From: a bacterium | GTDB lineage: Bacteria > BMS3Abin14 | Length of the DNA: 64,000 nucleotides | Reading direction: 5' to 3' | NCBI GenBank assembly: GCA_020350725.1 | Contig: CP070719.1 | Location: 62,001 to 126,000 of the forward strand | Notes under the pieces: model-generated | The model's database searches: none | What the model saw: the letters and a program-made list of their open reading frames with translations, nothing else | What the model was told of the DNA's origin: nothing | In this document: piece by piece, positions 1 to 13,062 of the stretch | Layout of the letters: each line of letters opens with the position of its first letter | How positions within the stretch are numbered: the stretch's first letter is position 1 | Translations under genes and position numbers: made by a program

Positions 1-2
1 AC

Positions 3-3202
<3,200 letters not shown>

Positions 3203-3289
3203 GGAGAAAAGACATCGACCGCCGGAAACAGGAGGCCGGCAGAGGACGGCCGGTCCGCGGTCCCATAGGGGAGTGAAACGGGAAGATAT

Positions 3290-5737
3290 ATGAGCGACCT
3301 GATCGGTTCTGTCAACGCACCTATCAGCAGCGTTAACATCGAGGACGAGATGAAAACCTCCTACCTCGATTACGCCATGAGCGTCATCGTCGGCAGAGCC
3401 CTCCCCGACATCAGGGACGGCCTCAAACCGGTGCACCGCAGGACCCTTTTCGCAATGCACGACCTGGGCAACGTCTATAACAAACCGTATAAAAAATCAG
3501 CCCGTGTCGTGGGTGACGTCATAGGCAAGTATCACCCTCACGGTGATCAGGCGGTTTACGACACCATTGTGCGCATGGCCCAGGACTTTTCCCTCCGCTA
3601 CCTGCTCGTGGACGGGCAGGGGAACTTCGGCTCCATCGACGGGGACGCGGCGGCCGCCATGCGGTATACCGAGGTCCGCATGACCCGGCTGGCCGGAGAG
3701 CTCCTTGAGGATATCGACAAGGAGACGGTGGACTTCGGGTCCAATTACGACGACACCCTGACCGAGCCGCTCGTCTTCCCCGCCTCCTTCCCCAACCTCC
3801 TGGCCAACGGCTCGTCCGGCATCGCGGTGGGCATGGCTACCAACATACCGCCGCACAATCTGGCTGAGGTCATCGACGCCTGCATCCTGGTCATCGAGAA
3901 ACCCAACGCCGGTATCGACGAGATCATGAGTATCATGCCCGGCCCGGATTTTCCCACCGGCGGATTCGTTTACGGCCTGCAGGGGATAAGGGACGCTTAC
4001 ACCACGGGCAGAGGCCTTATCAAGATGCGGGCCCGGGCCCAGATCGAGAGGGGAAAGAAGAAGACCGCTATCGTGATCACGGAGCTTCCCTACCAGGTCA
4101 ACAAAGCCAGGCTCGTGGAGAGGATCGCCGACCTCGTCAAGGAAAAGAAGATCGAGGGGATCTCCGACCTCCGCGACGAGTCGGACCGGGAGGGCATGCG
4201 GCTTGTCGTGGAGCTCAAGCGGGACAGGGACGAGATCGCCGAGGTGGTCCTCAATCAGCTCTATTCCATGACCCAGATGAAGTCGACATTCGGCGTTCAG
4301 ATGCTGGCCATCCACCGGAACCAGCCGGTCCTCTGCACCCTGCCCCAGGTGCTTGGCCACTTTGTCGACTTCCGGGTCGAGGTGGTCACCCGCAGAACCC
4401 GGTTCCTCCTGGCCAGGGCGGAAGAGCGAGCCCACATCCTGGAGGGTCTGAAGATCGCCCTGGACAACATCGATGCCGTCGTGGAGCTGATCAAGAAGTC
4501 CAAGGATGTCCCCGAGGCCCGGGGCGGCCTCATAAAGCGGTTCGGCCTGTCGGAAAAACAGGCCAACGCCATCCTGGAGATGCGACTCTCCCGTCTCACA
4601 GGGCTGGAAAGGGAAAAGGTCGAGACAGAACTGACAGAGACGCTGGCCGAGATCAGCCGGCTCCGGGCCATCCTGGCCGACGAGAAGAAGGTGTTGGCGG
4701 TCATCGTGGACGAACTGAGGGGGGTCCGCGACCGATACGGCGACGCCAGGCGGACCGAGATCGTGGCGGACACCGGTGAGCTGTCAATGGAGGACCTCAT
4801 CGTGGACGAGGAGGTCCTCGTCACCGTGTCCCACTCGGGCTATATCAAGAGATCATCTCTGGCGCTGTACCGCTCCCAGCAGCGCGGCGGCAAAGGGCTG
4901 ACCGGCCTGTCCATGAGGGATCAGGATTTCGCCGAACATATCTTCGCGGCCTCGACCCACAGCCATATCCTGTTCTTCACCAATCGGGGAAAAGTGTATT
5001 GGCTGAAGGTCCACGAACTTCCCCAGATGGGGCGGGCGGCCAGGGGCAAGAACATGGTTAATATCCTGCCTGTCGAGGCAGACGAGGAAGTCACGGCCTT
5101 CCTCCCGGTCAGGCACTTCACCGATCGGCACTTCGTCGTCATGGCGACCAGGAACGGCGTGGTGAAGAAGACGGCGCTCTCCGCCTATTCCAATCCCCGC
5201 TCAACCGGGATCATCGCCCTGACCCTCGACGCCGGGGACGAACTGATCTCCTCCCTTCTCACCGACGGGGAGCGGGATCTCCTTATCTGCACCCGTCAGG
5301 GACAGGGGATCCGTTTCCGGGAGCAGGCGGTCCGCCCGATGGGCCGGACCGCCAGGGGCGTTCGGGGGATCAATCTGAGAACGGGCGACAGGGTCGTGGG
5401 CATGGAGGTCGTCAACGACGCCGCCTACCTCCTCACCGTCACCGAGCGCGGCTTCGGCAAGCGCACGTCCATGAAGGATTACAATCCCATCGGGCGGGGC
5501 GGGAAGGGCGTGCGATCGGTAAAGGTCACGGAAAAGTCGGGAGAGCTGGTGGGCATCCTCCAGGTGGGCTCCGAGGAGGAGATCATGTTGATCACTGACG
5601 CGGGCAGGCTGATCCGCATGCCCGTGGGGGGCATCTCGGTCTACAGCCGATCTTCCCAGGGCGTCAAGCTCATCGACATGCCTAAACCCGACGAGAAGGT
5701 CGTCTCCGTGGCCCTCATTCAGAAGGGGGAAGGCTGA
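3290..5737 (+). CDS. gyrA: DNA gyrase subunit A
   Basis: Breakage-reunion subunit of gyrase, 815 residues. The N-terminal winged-helix domain has [15 protein letters not shown], and the catalytic tyrosine is Tyr126 in AMRYTEVRM. The C-terminal beta-pinwheel contains the GyrA box as QQRGGKG (about residue 525), which separates gyrase from topoisomerase IV. In the quinolone-determining stretch [10 protein letters not shown] the residue matching E. coli Ser83 is Gln87, while the residue matching Asp87 is Asp91. ATG start at 3290 after GGGAGTGAAACGGG; it is the second gene of the gyrBA pair. Confidence 0.97.
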   Translation: MSDLIGSVNAPISSVNIEDEMKTSYLDYAMSVIVGRALPDIRDGLKPVHRRTLFAMHDLGNVYNKPYKKSARVVGDVIGKYHPHGDQAVYDTIVRMAQDFSLRYLLVDGQGNFGSIDGDAAAAMRYTEVRMTRLAGELLEDIDKETVDFGSNYDDTLTEPLVFPASFPNLLANGSSGIAVGMATNIPPHNLAEVIDACILVIEKPNAGIDEIMSIMPGPDFPTGGFVYGLQGIRDAYTTGRGLIKMRARAQIERGKKKTAIVITELPYQVNKARLVERIADLVKEKKIEGISDLRDESDREGMRLVVELKRDRDEIAEVVLNQLYSMTQMKSTFGVQMLAIHRNQPVLCTLPQVLGHFVDFRVEVVTRRTRFLLARAEERAHILEGLKIALDNIDAVVELIKKSKDVPEARGGLIKRFGLSEKQANAILEMRLSRLTGLEREKVETELTETLAEISRLRAILADEKKVLAVIVDELRGVRDRYGDARRTEIVADTGELSMEDLIVDEEVLVTVSHSGYIKRSSLALYRSQQRGGKGLTGLSMRDQDFAEHIFAASTHSHILFFTNRGKVYWLKVHELPQMGRAARGKNMVNILPVEADEEVTAFLPVRHFTDRHFVVMATRNGVVKKTALSAYSNPRSTGIIALTLDAGDELISSLLTDGERDLLICTRQGQGIRFREQAVRPMGRTARGVRGINLRTGDRVVGMEVVNDAAYLLTVTERGFGKRTSMKDYNPIGRGGKGVRSVKVTEKSGELVGILQVGSEEEIMLITDAGRLIRMPVGGISVYSRSSQGVKLIDMPKPDEKVVSVALIQKGEG

Positions 5738-5902
5738 CTGAAGGAGGGGGGCCGGGCCGGGCCGGGAACCGCGGGACGTCCGACGGAGACCATACAGGGA
5801 GAACTGGATCTTGCTTGGAGTGTTGAGCCGGGTCTCGAGGTGGGAAAGATCTGACGGCAGGTCTCCTGTCCGCCTCTCCTTTCGCGATCAGGGGTTACGC
5901 AC

Positions 5903-6223
5903 ATGAAAGAAGACCGCAGACATCCACGCCGCGAGGCCCCCGATGGATCCATCGCCATCTGCGGCAGCAAACCCTTCCGCCTGCTGGACTACAGCGAAAA
6001 CGGCGTGGGCCTGAGATTCTACGGAGACGACGATATCTCCGAGGACATGGATATCATTCTCCTCGTGCCGGAGAAGGACCTCCCCGGGGATGAGCTGAAG
6101 TGCCGCAAGGTCTATGACGTGACCATGAAAAAAACCGGGACATTCACCTATTCCCGGGACAGGCGCATTGGTCTGCAGTTCGTGGAGCCCCAGCCGGACC
6201 TCGTCAAAGCGATGGAGGGCTAG
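5903..6223 (+). CDS. PilZ-domain protein (putative c-di-GMP receptor)
   Basis: A 106-residue protein that is essentially one PilZ domain. Both halves of the c-di-GMP binding signature are visible: an N-terminal RRHPRRE arginine motif (residues 5-11) and DYSENG (about 33-38, the D/N-x-S-x-x-G motif), followed by the typical strand ending RRIGLQFVE. Stand-alone PilZ proteins usually relay c-di-GMP levels to motility, polysaccharide or transcription partners; no partner is evident here. The HD-GYP phosphodiesterase gene about 5 kb downstream shows that c-di-GMP signalling exists in this organism. It starts with ATG at 5903, 165 bp after gyrA, so it may have its own promoter. Confidence 0.8.
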   Translation: MKEDRRHPRREAPDGSIAICGSKPFRLLDYSENGVGLRFYGDDDISEDMDIILLVPEKDLPGDELKCRKVYDVTMKKTGTFTYSRDRRIGLQFVEPQPDLVKAMEG

Positions 6224-6259
6224 AAGAGAACACCTCCCTCCAGAGAAGACCCTTGTATC

Positions 6260-7078
6260 TTGAATGACACCTCACTGAAAAGACCGGCCTTGCTCCTGGT
6301 CGCCGCCGCGGCTCTGTTCGCCCTGGCAGCGGCCGGCTGTTCCGCGGAAAGAAAGGAGCGGGCCCTGTACCGGCAGGCCATGATCGCCCTGGACGACGGC
6401 CTGGACGGAGCGGCTGTCGAGTATCTTACCCGGTTTCTGGTCAAATACCCCGACAGCCCTCTCATTGAGGACTGCCTGTTCCAAAGGGGCACCATCTACT
6501 ACCTTTATCAGGGACGCTATCAGGAGGCCGTATCCGATTTCAGGGAACAGCTGGCGAGATTCCCTGAGGGGGAGCGCGCCTACCAGGCAAGGAAGAACAT
6601 TGCTGAGATCCTTGAGAACAAGGTGGGCAACTGCCGGGGGGCCATCGCGGAGTACCAGCGGCTCATAACCGATTTCGAAACGATCTTCGGTGACGATGAA
6701 GCCCAACTCCGGATCGCCAACTGTTACTTCGAGCTGATGAACTTCGAGCAGTCGATCCTGGAATACCAGATCCTGATCGACCGCTACCAGACGAGCCCGT
6801 TGGTTCCGGAAGCCTATTTCCGGATCGCGACCGCCTATCAGACCGCCGGAGAGCTGGTGGACGCCGAGAGGTCCTGGCGCACCTACCTGGCCCGATACCC
6901 CGATGGGGGCCTTCGCCTGGACGCCATGTTCGGCCTCGCCTCCACCCTGGAGGAAAAGGAGGACCTGACGGAAGCACTGGCCATTTACCAGGAGATCTTC
7001 GACGCCTATGAGAACAAAGAGGCCATCACGTGGCGAATAGAGAGAGTACGGGAAAGGCAGAGATTGAGGGGGAGGTAA
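6260..7078 (+). CDS. TPR-repeat lipoprotein, BamD/YbgF-like
   Basis: A 272-residue protein with a lipoprotein signal peptide: basic start, hydrophobic Ala/Leu run, then lipobox LAAAGC with Cys at about residue 27. The rest is TPR-like helical hairpins with the recurring LxxYPDSPL...A motif, seen in BamD and in the Tol-associated CpoB/YbgF family. It is probably an envelope scaffold protein anchored by lipid, perhaps in outer-membrane assembly, but sequence alone does not separate BamD from other tetratricopeptide lipoproteins. The start is TTG at 6260; the ATG at 6264 is in another frame and stops at once. It follows the PilZ gene by 36 bp, so the two may be cotranscribed. Confidence 0.7.
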   Translation: MNDTSLKRPALLLVAAAALFALAAAGCSAERKERALYRQAMIALDDGLDGAAVEYLTRFLVKYPDSPLIEDCLFQRGTIYYLYQGRYQEAVSDFREQLARFPEGERAYQARKNIAEILENKVGNCRGAIAEYQRLITDFETIFGDDEAQLRIANCYFELMNFEQSILEYQILIDRYQTSPLVPEAYFRIATAYQTAGELVDAERSWRTYLARYPDGGLRLDAMFGLASTLEEKEDLTEALAIYQEIFDAYENKEAITWRIERVRERQRLRGR

Positions 7079-7167
7079 ACGGGGAGCAGGAGTTGCAGGT
7101 GCCGGGTTTCGGGTAAATGGCATAAAACTGGAACCTGGAACATGCCTTATCATCCCCGGAGGCGGCA

Positions 7168-7728
7168 ATGGGGAGAGAGAGACACAGGGTGTGTCCCTGG
7201 TACGAGGCCTACCTTTTCGACAATCCCCTCAGGCGCCTCGTCCACAGTCCGGCCCGGATCCTTGGCCCGTATGTCGACACGGGCATGACCGTGCTGGACA
7301 TCGGCTGCGGCATGGGGTTCTTCTCCCTGGCAATGGCTCGCCTGGTGGGGCCCGAGGGGAGGGTCTTCGCCTTGGACATCCAGCCCCAGATGCTGCGGGT
7401 GCTGAAGCGGCGGGCAATGCGGGCCGACCTGATGGACAGGATAGAGACAAGGCTCATCGGGGATAATGACCTCGGGCTCGACGGAGGTGTCGATTTCGTC
7501 CTCGCCTTCTGGATGGTTCACGAGGTCCCGGACCAGGAATCCTTCCTCCGCCGCACGGCGGCCGTTCTGAACCACGGGGCGAAGCTGCTCATCGCCGAGC
7601 CGTTCTACCATGTCAAGGCCAGGGAGATGGAAGAGGTGATCTCGGTTGCCGCCCGCCTGGGACTGACGGCCCTGGAGAGACCGAAAGTCAGGATGAGCCG
7701 CGCTGTGGTTCTGGAGAGGAAGCGGTGA
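7168..7728 (+). CDS. Class I SAM-dependent methyltransferase
   Basis: A 186-residue Rossmann-fold methyltransferase. Motif I is VLDIGCGMGFFS (about residues 42-53), motif II ends in FALDIQPQML with the acidic residue that binds the ribose, and the post-II region has FVLAFWMVHEVPD. The family resembles UbiE/Methyltransf_11 enzymes of small substrates; nothing identifies the substrate. A good ribosome site (GGAGGC) precedes the ATG by 5 nt. It stands about 90 bp from the TPR lipoprotein with no clear operon partner. Confidence 0.82.
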   Translation: MGRERHRVCPWYEAYLFDNPLRRLVHSPARILGPYVDTGMTVLDIGCGMGFFSLAMARLVGPEGRVFALDIQPQMLRVLKRRAMRADLMDRIETRLIGDNDLGLDGGVDFVLAFWMVHEVPDQESFLRRTAAVLNHGAKLLIAEPFYHVKAREMEEVISVAARLGLTALERPKVRMSRAVVLERKR

Positions 7729-7933
7729 GGGCTGCTCATAAAGCGATCGGCGAGGACAATGATCCCGGGGAGCGCAGAGGGAGAAAGAGTGGCGGGGCCG
7801 ACCGGGAGGAACAGCTGGGCCTGTCCCTGCCGCCGGACCGCGGCAGCCTGCCGAACCGTTCCTCACGGATCCGTCGGCGGCCGCAGGATGCACTTTGACC
7901 GGGCATACCCCGCACGGAGGACCCACCTGTCTC

Positions 7934-8161
7934 GTGCCTTCTGATCTCGTCACAGTCTCCACCCACGCGAACGTCCTGGAGGCCGAAATGGCCAGGTCCC
8001 TCCTGAAATCGGCCGATGTCGAGTCCTTCATTCAGGCCCCTTTCGCCAACGCCCTATATCCTGGAGTGCTGGGGGAGGTCAGGCTTCAGGTCAGAGAGGC
8101 CGACCTGGGCCGGGCGAGAGAGGTGCTGGAGGGCCTGTCCGGGGCCAACGGGCAACCCTGA
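7934..8161 (+). CDS. DUF2007-like small protein
   Basis: A 75-residue protein starting LVTVSTHANVLEAEMARSLL and containing the LKSADVESFI and LQVREADLGRAREVL segments typical of DUF2007 (annotated as putative prokaryotic signal-transducing protein). These are short alpha/beta proteins thought to bind partners or regulatory ligands; the function is unknown. The open frame extends further upstream, but the GTG at 7934 is the likely start because homology begins just after it and a GGAGG lies at 7916-7920. The upstream start at 7895 would add 13 residues with no family similarity. Confidence 0.6.
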   Translation: MPSDLVTVSTHANVLEAEMARSLLKSADVESFIQAPFANALYPGVLGEVRLQVREADLGRAREVLEGLSGANGQP

Positions 8162-8354
8162 GGGCTGGAAACAGCGGACACGGCCCCCTGCCGGGCTTCT
8201 CCCCGTGACGGCCGTCTCGGGCCTGGTCGCCCCCGGTGCCCGCTTTTTCCATGGTCTTTCCCGGCAGGTATGGCGGCTGTTTTTCTTTGGTCGGAGCCCG
8301 TGGTAAGATCGCCGGCACGATGTCACCGGAAACCCTCCCCGGGCAAGGGCCGAA

Positions 8355-9347
8355 ATGGACGACAGGACACGTCGGCGGTTGAAACGTCTGATGATGTGGG
8401 CGGTGATCATATTGGGAGTGGCGGCCCTGTGGTTCTGGACCACTCAGCCCCTGTTCGGAAGACAGGCTGCCTTCGAGCAGGGGCCGTCCGTCGATCCGGA
8501 AAGGCTGGAGGCCCACGTAAGGGCTCTGGCCGAGGAAATGGTCCCCCGGGACTCCGGGCACCCCGAGAACCTGCGCCGGGCGGCAGAATACATCCGGCGG
8601 GAATTCGACAGGACGAAGGGCGAGGTGACCGGGATCGATTATCAGATAGGAGGCAGGGAGTACAGCATCGTTTCCCTGCTCCTGGGCCCGCAGACGCAGG
8701 AGCGGATCGTTATCGGCGCCCACTACGACTCGCCGCCGGGCTCCCCCGGGGCGGACGACAACGCCAGCGGAGTCGCAGGGCTGGTGGAACTGGCCCACGC
8801 GTTGAGCAGCGCGCGCCTGCCGATGGCGGTGGAGCTGGTAGCCTATCCCGTGGAGGAGCCCCCCTTTTACCGGACGCAAGCCATGGGCAGCTTTGTCCAC
8901 GCCTCTTCCCTGAGGAGACGGGGCGTGAGGGTCCGGCTCATGGTCTGCCTGGAGATGATCGGCTATTTCAACGACGGCCCCTTCACCCAGTCCTACCCTT
9001 TTCCCCTCTTTCGTCTCACCTATCCCTGGCGGGCCAACTACATAGCCGTGGTGGCCCGCCTGCGGGAGGGGAGGATCACGCGCCGGTTCAAAAGGGCCAT
9101 GCGGGCTGCCTGCTCGGTGCCGGTGTTCTCTTTCAACGGCCCCTCTCTGGTCCCCGGAGTGGACCTCTCCGATCACCTGAATTACTGGAAGATGGGGTTC
9201 CGCGCCGTCATGGTAACCGACACCTCATTTTACAGGTACGATCATTATCACGGACCGGGCGACGTGGCGGCCAACCTCGATTACGGGAGGATGGCTGAGG
9301 TGGTCCGGGGCCTGTATGGTGCCGTCCTGGACACGGCAAAACGCTAG
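8355..9347 (+). CDS. M28-family zinc metallopeptidase, membrane-anchored
   Basis: A 330-residue protein with an uncleaved N-terminal anchor (residues 12-29) followed by a periplasmic M28 aminopeptidase domain. Two-zinc ligands are visible as in the family: His123 in GAHYDS, Asp134 in GADDNASG, the catalytic/ligand glutamates at 167-168 in PVEEPP, and a later DTSFYRYDHYH with the last histidine. The domain also has the LVELAHAL helix after the bridging Asp. M28 enzymes remove N-terminal residues from peptides or act as glutaminyl cyclase-like enzymes; which applies is not decidable here. Monocistronic in appearance. Confidence 0.82.
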   Translation: MDDRTRRRLKRLMMWAVIILGVAALWFWTTQPLFGRQAAFEQGPSVDPERLEAHVRALAEEMVPRDSGHPENLRRAAEYIRREFDRTKGEVTGIDYQIGGREYSIVSLLLGPQTQERIVIGAHYDSPPGSPGADDNASGVAGLVELAHALSSARLPMAVELVAYPVEEPPFYRTQAMGSFVHASSLRRRGVRVRLMVCLEMIGYFNDGPFTQSYPFPLFRLTYPWRANYIAVVARLREGRITRRFKRAMRAACSVPVFSFNGPSLVPGVDLSDHLNYWKMGFRAVMVTDTSFYRYDHYHGPGDVAANLDYGRMAEVVRGLYGAVLDTAKR

Positions 9348-9484
9348 GGGGCAGGTGCCCGCTCCCCACCCCGGCCCCACCGGCCTTCCCCGCGCGGGGC
9401 AGCTGCCCCACACCGGCGGCCATCGCTTCGGCGAGCCGGCCGGCCGCCCTTGACGGCACCGCAGCGGGGGCATACCCTTTAAAC

Positions 9485-10618
9485 ATGCCCCTTCTCGACA
9501 AACAGGTGACCATCGGCCGGGTGCGTGGGATCTCCATCGTCATCGATCCCTCCTGGTTTCTCATCTTCATCCTCCTGTCCTGGGTCCTGTCGGCCAGCTA
9601 TTTCCCGCTCCAGGTCCCTGGTCTGGCACCGTTCGCCTACTGGGCGGCAGGCACCCTGGCCGCCGCCGGCCTCTTTCTGTCCGTAACCCTGCACGAGCTG
9701 GGACATTCCCTTGTCGCCATCCGGCGGGGCCTGCCGGTCAAGAAGATAGTGCTCTTCGTGTTCGGCGGCGTCAGCCAGCTGGAGGAGGAGCCGGAGGATG
9801 CCGGCACGGAGATGATCATGGCCATCGTGGGCCCCCTTGTCAGCGCCGCCCTCGCGGGAGGCCTGCACCTGGCCAAGGTGGCGGCCTCGGCCGCAGGCGC
9901 CGCCCCCCTGGCGGTGGTCTTCCTGGGCTATCTGGCCTTTGTCAATCTCATCCTGTCGGTGTTCAACCTGCTGCCGGGCCTTCCCCTGGACGGCGGCCGC
10001 CTGCTGCGGGCCCTGATGTGGAAGCGGGGCGGAGACCCCCTGAGGGCGACCTGGGTGGCAAGTGAGGTGGGAGCCGGGTTCGGATCAGCCCTGTTCATCA
10101 TCGGCGCCTTTCTCGTGTTGATGGGCAACCTCGCCGGGCTGTGGTACATCCTCATCGGGTTTTTCCTGAGGAACGCCGCCCAGGCGAGCTACCAGCAGAT
10201 GACATACAGGAGCCTGCTCGCGGGGGTGAAGGTCGAACAGATAATGACGGAAAATCCCGTCACGGTCGACCAGGATATCCTGCTGGAGGAATTTGTCGAC
10301 CAATTCCTCCTCGCCTACCATCACCCGGTCTTTCCCGTTCTGGCGGGGGACCGGGTCAGGGGCGTTGCCGAGGCCGAGGCGGTAAAAAAGGTGCCACGGG
10401 AGCTCTGGAAAACCCAGACCATCGAACGCTGTTATCGTCCGCTTTCCGAGGTGCAGGTGCTCTCTCCCTCCGAGGACGCCTCCGAGGCCCTGAAAAAGAT
10501 GGTGGAAACAAAGTCGGGACGTCTTCTGGTCATGCAGGGAGACCGTCTCGTCGGCATCCTCTCCAGACGGGACATCATGGACTACCTGAACCTGAAGTCC
10601 AGCCTGTTTCTCGGCTGA
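9485..10618 (+). CDS. Site-2 protease (M50) with C-terminal CBS pair
   Basis: A 377-residue polytopic intramembrane metalloprotease. Active-site motif HELGH is at residues 70-74 and the third zinc ligand lies in LLPGLPLDGGRLLRALMW (about 157-174). About six hydrophobic segments are followed by two CBS motifs from about residue 245 (VEQIMTENPVTVDQD and the segment ending LVGILSRRDIMDYL). This is the S2P group III architecture (SpoIVFB-like with CBS), in which the CBS domains bind adenine nucleotides and gate the protease. No sigma or anti-sigma substrate gene is adjacent, so the target is unknown. Confidence 0.88.
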   Translation: MPLLDKQVTIGRVRGISIVIDPSWFLIFILLSWVLSASYFPLQVPGLAPFAYWAAGTLAAAGLFLSVTLHELGHSLVAIRRGLPVKKIVLFVFGGVSQLEEEPEDAGTEMIMAIVGPLVSAALAGGLHLAKVAASAAGAAPLAVVFLGYLAFVNLILSVFNLLPGLPLDGGRLLRALMWKRGGDPLRATWVASEVGAGFGSALFIIGAFLVLMGNLAGLWYILIGFFLRNAAQASYQQMTYRSLLAGVKVEQIMTENPVTVDQDILLEEFVDQFLLAYHHPVFPVLAGDRVRGVAEAEAVKKVPRELWKTQTIERCYRPLSEVQVLSPSEDASEALKKMVETKSGRLLVMQGDRLVGILSRRDIMDYLNLKSSLFLG

Positions 10619-10699
10619 CCGCAGCGGCCTCCGCCGGGGCAAGGGGAGACCGCCTCTCATCCGCAGGCCACCCACTTTCGCTAATATTAACAATTTTTG

Positions 10700-10728
10700 T
10701 TGACAAGCAATTACAATATTGTTATTTT
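10700..10728 (+). promoter_or_regulatory. Sigma-70 type promoter for the HD-GYP gene
   Basis: A consensus -35 TTGACA (10700-10705), a 17-bp spacer and TATTTT (10723-10728), preceded by an A/T-rich stretch resembling an UP element (10681-10699). It lies 38 bp upstream of the likely ATG at 10766, in a region much richer in A/T than its surroundings. Confidence 0.75.
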
Positions 10729-10765
10729 GGGCCATGTTCTGTTCCTGTTGACCCGGGAGTTGGTT

Positions 10766-11875
10766 ATGGAAAGGGGAACATCTGACAGAAACGCGTCACC
10801 GGCTTCCAGGATCGATGCCGGGGCCGACCTGCACACGAGGATCCTGGTGGTGGAGGACAACAGGGTCACCAACGACATGGTCAAGGATTTTCTCCGGGAG
10901 AGAAATTACCGGGTGGACCAGGCTTTCAACGGGAGCGAGGCGCTGCAGATGATGGCCCGGAACTCCTACGACATCGTGATCTCCGACATCGTTATGCCCG
11001 GCATGGACGGCATCGAATTCCTCAAGAGGGTGAAAAGCATCAAACCCGACCAGGAGGTGATCATGGTCACCTCCTCGGTGGATATCAGTCACTCCATAGA
11101 GGCCATCAAGCTGCAGGCAATGGACTATATTCTGAAGCCCATCGACTTCAAGGAGTTCGATGCCAGCATTCGAAGGGCACTGGAGAGGCTAACCCTCGGG
11201 AGGCTTCAGAAAGAGCACCGGGACATCCTCGAGTTCAAGATGATCGAGGAGGGAAGAAGGGCTCAAAGTGTCTTCTTCGACGCCGTCCAATCTCTGATCA
11301 ATGCCATCGAGGCAAGGGATTCCTACACCAGGGGACACTCCCAGCGCGTCACCCGTTACACCGAGCTGATCACCGAGGTGCTTCAGCTTCCCGGAGAGGC
11401 GGCTTCAGAGATCAGGTTGGCCGCCCAGCTCCACGACATCGGCAAGCTGGGCATGTCCGACTTCGTTCTGTCGAAAAGCGGAAAACTGACGGAGGAGGAG
11501 TTCGATCTGATTCGGAAACACCCGGATGTGGGCTATGCTATCCTGCAGCCCATTCTTCCCGGTCAGGCCCTTCTCGCGGTGAGGCACCACCACGAGAGAT
11601 GGGATGGCGGAGGATATCCCCATGGATTGGCCGGCGAGGAGATTCCCCTCAGTGCGAGGATCATCGCCCTCGCCGATGCCTTTGACGCCATGACCTCAAG
11701 AAGGGTGTACAGGTCGGCCATGAATACCCGTCAGGCCAGGGATGAGATCCTCCGCTGCTCCGGGTCACAGTTCGATCCGGCGCTGGTAGAACTGGCCCAG
11801 GATCTCATTGCCCGGGGAAAGGGTTTTGGGGAGGCATCCGACAGCCAGGAGGGGGGGAGCGTCACCGTGAACTGA
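10766..11875 (+). CDS. Response regulator with HD-GYP phosphodiesterase domain
   Basis: A 369-residue two-domain regulator. The receiver domain has the acidic pair in VVEDN, the phosphoacceptor Asp in IVISDIVMPGMDG (about residue 73), a switch Thr/Ser in VTSS and Lys in ILKPIDF. The output is an HD-GYP domain with HDIGKLG (about 222) and HHERWDGGGYPHGL (about 274), which hydrolyses cyclic di-GMP. The start was set at ATG 10766 (GGGAG at 10754-10758); the frame extends upstream, but that part is the promoter region. No kinase gene is adjacent, so it is an orphan regulator. Its last 111 bp overlap an oppositely oriented lipoprotein gene. Confidence 0.92.
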   Translation: MERGTSDRNASPASRIDAGADLHTRILVVEDNRVTNDMVKDFLRERNYRVDQAFNGSEALQMMARNSYDIVISDIVMPGMDGIEFLKRVKSIKPDQEVIMVTSSVDISHSIEAIKLQAMDYILKPIDFKEFDASIRRALERLTLGRLQKEHRDILEFKMIEEGRRAQSVFFDAVQSLINAIEARDSYTRGHSQRVTRYTELITEVLQLPGEAASEIRLAAQLHDIGKLGMSDFVLSKSGKLTEEEFDLIRKHPDVGYAILQPILPGQALLAVRHHHERWDGGGYPHGLAGEEIPLSARIIALADAFDAMTSRRVYRSAMNTRQARDEILRCSGSQFDPALVELAQDLIARGKGFGEASDSQEGGSVTVN

Positions 11876-12310
11876 GGACGAGGAAGCTCTCAACTTCTCG
11901 AGCTCAATCACCACCCGGTCTATCCTCGTTCCGGGCTCCTTCACCCGTAAGGGTTCCAGTGTTCCCTCCAGCACGACCGATTCAGATCCGATCTCAATGG
12001 TTGTCCGGGCCAGGAGGCGGTATGTGCCCCGGGGCGCGGCAAAGACGAAAGACCCGTGGTACCCGCTTTTGGTGTCGGTGAACCGCTTCCACCCCGGCTC
12101 GCCCCACCGGTAGACCTCGATATCGACGCCCTCCAGGGCCATTCCCCTGTGGACTGTTTTTCCGCTGACGGTGGCAAGCGACCGCGGGGACGGCCGGCAG
12201 GCGGAAGATCCTGAGATCAGGATCAGGCCCGCTGCCAGAAGGGCGATCGGGAGACGGAGGGTGCCGTTTCGGGGGAGGCGTCCTGAAATCGAGTCGGTTC
12301 TGTCTGTCAT
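11765..12310 (-). CDS. Putative lipoprotein with carboxypeptidase-regulatory-like domain
   Basis: A 181-residue protein with a lipoprotein signal (hydrophobic LPIALLAAGLILIS, then lipobox GSSAC with Cys at about residue 38). The mature part starts with ATVSGKTVHRGMALEGVDIEVY and continues to GSFVFAAPRGTYRLLART, the pattern of carboxypeptidase-regulatory/transthyretin-like beta-sandwich domains that occur on envelope proteins. The last 36 codons run antisense into the HD-GYP gene and show no domain-like features, so they may simply be read-on to the next stop. The function is unknown. Confidence 0.55.
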   Translation of the reverse strand: MTDRTDSISGRLPRNGTLRLPIALLAAGLILISGSSACRPSPRSLATVSGKTVHRGMALEGVDIEVYRWGEPGWKRFTDTKSGYHGSFVFAAPRGTYRLLARTTIEIGSESVVLEGTLEPLRVKEPGTRIDRVVIELEKLRASSSSVHGDAPPLLAVGCLPKTLSPGNEILGQFYQRRIEL

Positions 12311-12399
12311 GTCGTATTCCTGCCGTCAGCTCCCTGCGTAAGACATACGTCTGCTCACGGCTGCCTGCCGGCTATATCCGACGGGAGGTGCGGTCCGGA

Positions 12400-13062
12400 T
12401 CAGATCGCCACCAGAAGAAGGGCGGCCGTCGACAGACCCGCGAGGACGAAGACGGTTCCCACCCCCAGCCTGGATCCATAAAGGAGCCTTTCCTGAACCC
12501 TTCTGTGGAGCAGGTTCGCGAGGGCGCAGATGAGCAGGAACCAGATAGTGGCGCCGAAGGAGACGCCGGCTCCGATGAGGAAGGTCTCCCTGCTGAAGAG
12601 ACTCCCCCCTCCAAGGCCCAGGGCCGCGAAGGCGGCCAGAAAGAAGGCGAGGGTCAGGGGGTTGGTAAGGACCAGGGTGCAGTTGAGCGCAGCGAGCCGG
12701 ACGGAAGGGAAGTCGTCCCTTTCCGCGGTCCGGCCCCCGGAGCGCGACGAGAGAAGGACGGCTCCCATGGATACCAGGAGCAGGCTCCCGGCGAGGCGAA
12801 GCCAGATCCCATCCCGGATGATGGCAGCTGAGATGAAGTCGGCGGAGACGGCGGCAAGGATGCCGAAGATACCGTCCCCCAGCACGGCGCCCATCGCCGG
12901 GAGAAAAGCCCGCAGGAAACCGTAGGCTACCGTCCGCTGGATCGTCAGGATGCTGATGGGACCGAGGGGGACTGCTGCGGCGAAGCCCACACCGGCCGCG
13001 ACGAGGAAGAGATTGGTGCCTGTCAGGAACTGATTCAGATAGAGGTGGCCGGACATGAGCAT
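12400..13062 (-). CDS. LysE/RhtB-family amino-acid exporter
   Basis: A 220-residue inner-membrane protein with six hydrophobic segments. The N-terminal region has the family motif GFAAAVPLGPISILTIQRTVAYGF, and the fourth-fifth helices include ALNCTLVLTNPLTLAFFLA, both typical of LysE/RhtB/CadD exporters. These move basic or neutral amino acids or metals outward by ion antiport; the substrate cannot be told. It lies 90 bp upstream of the lipoprotein gene on the same strand, so an operon with it is possible. ATG at 13062 is the usual start; a downstream ATG at 13056 is an alternative. Confidence 0.82.
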   Translation of the reverse strand: MLMSGHLYLNQFLTGTNLFLVAAGVGFAAAVPLGPISILTIQRTVAYGFLRAFLPAMGAVLGDGIFGILAAVSADFISAAIIRDGIWLRLAGSLLLVSMGAVLLSSRSGGRTAERDDFPSVRLAALNCTLVLTNPLTLAFFLAAFAALGLGGGSLFSRETFLIGAGVSFGATIWFLLICALANLLHRRVQERLLYGSRLGVGTVFVLAGLSTAALLLVAI

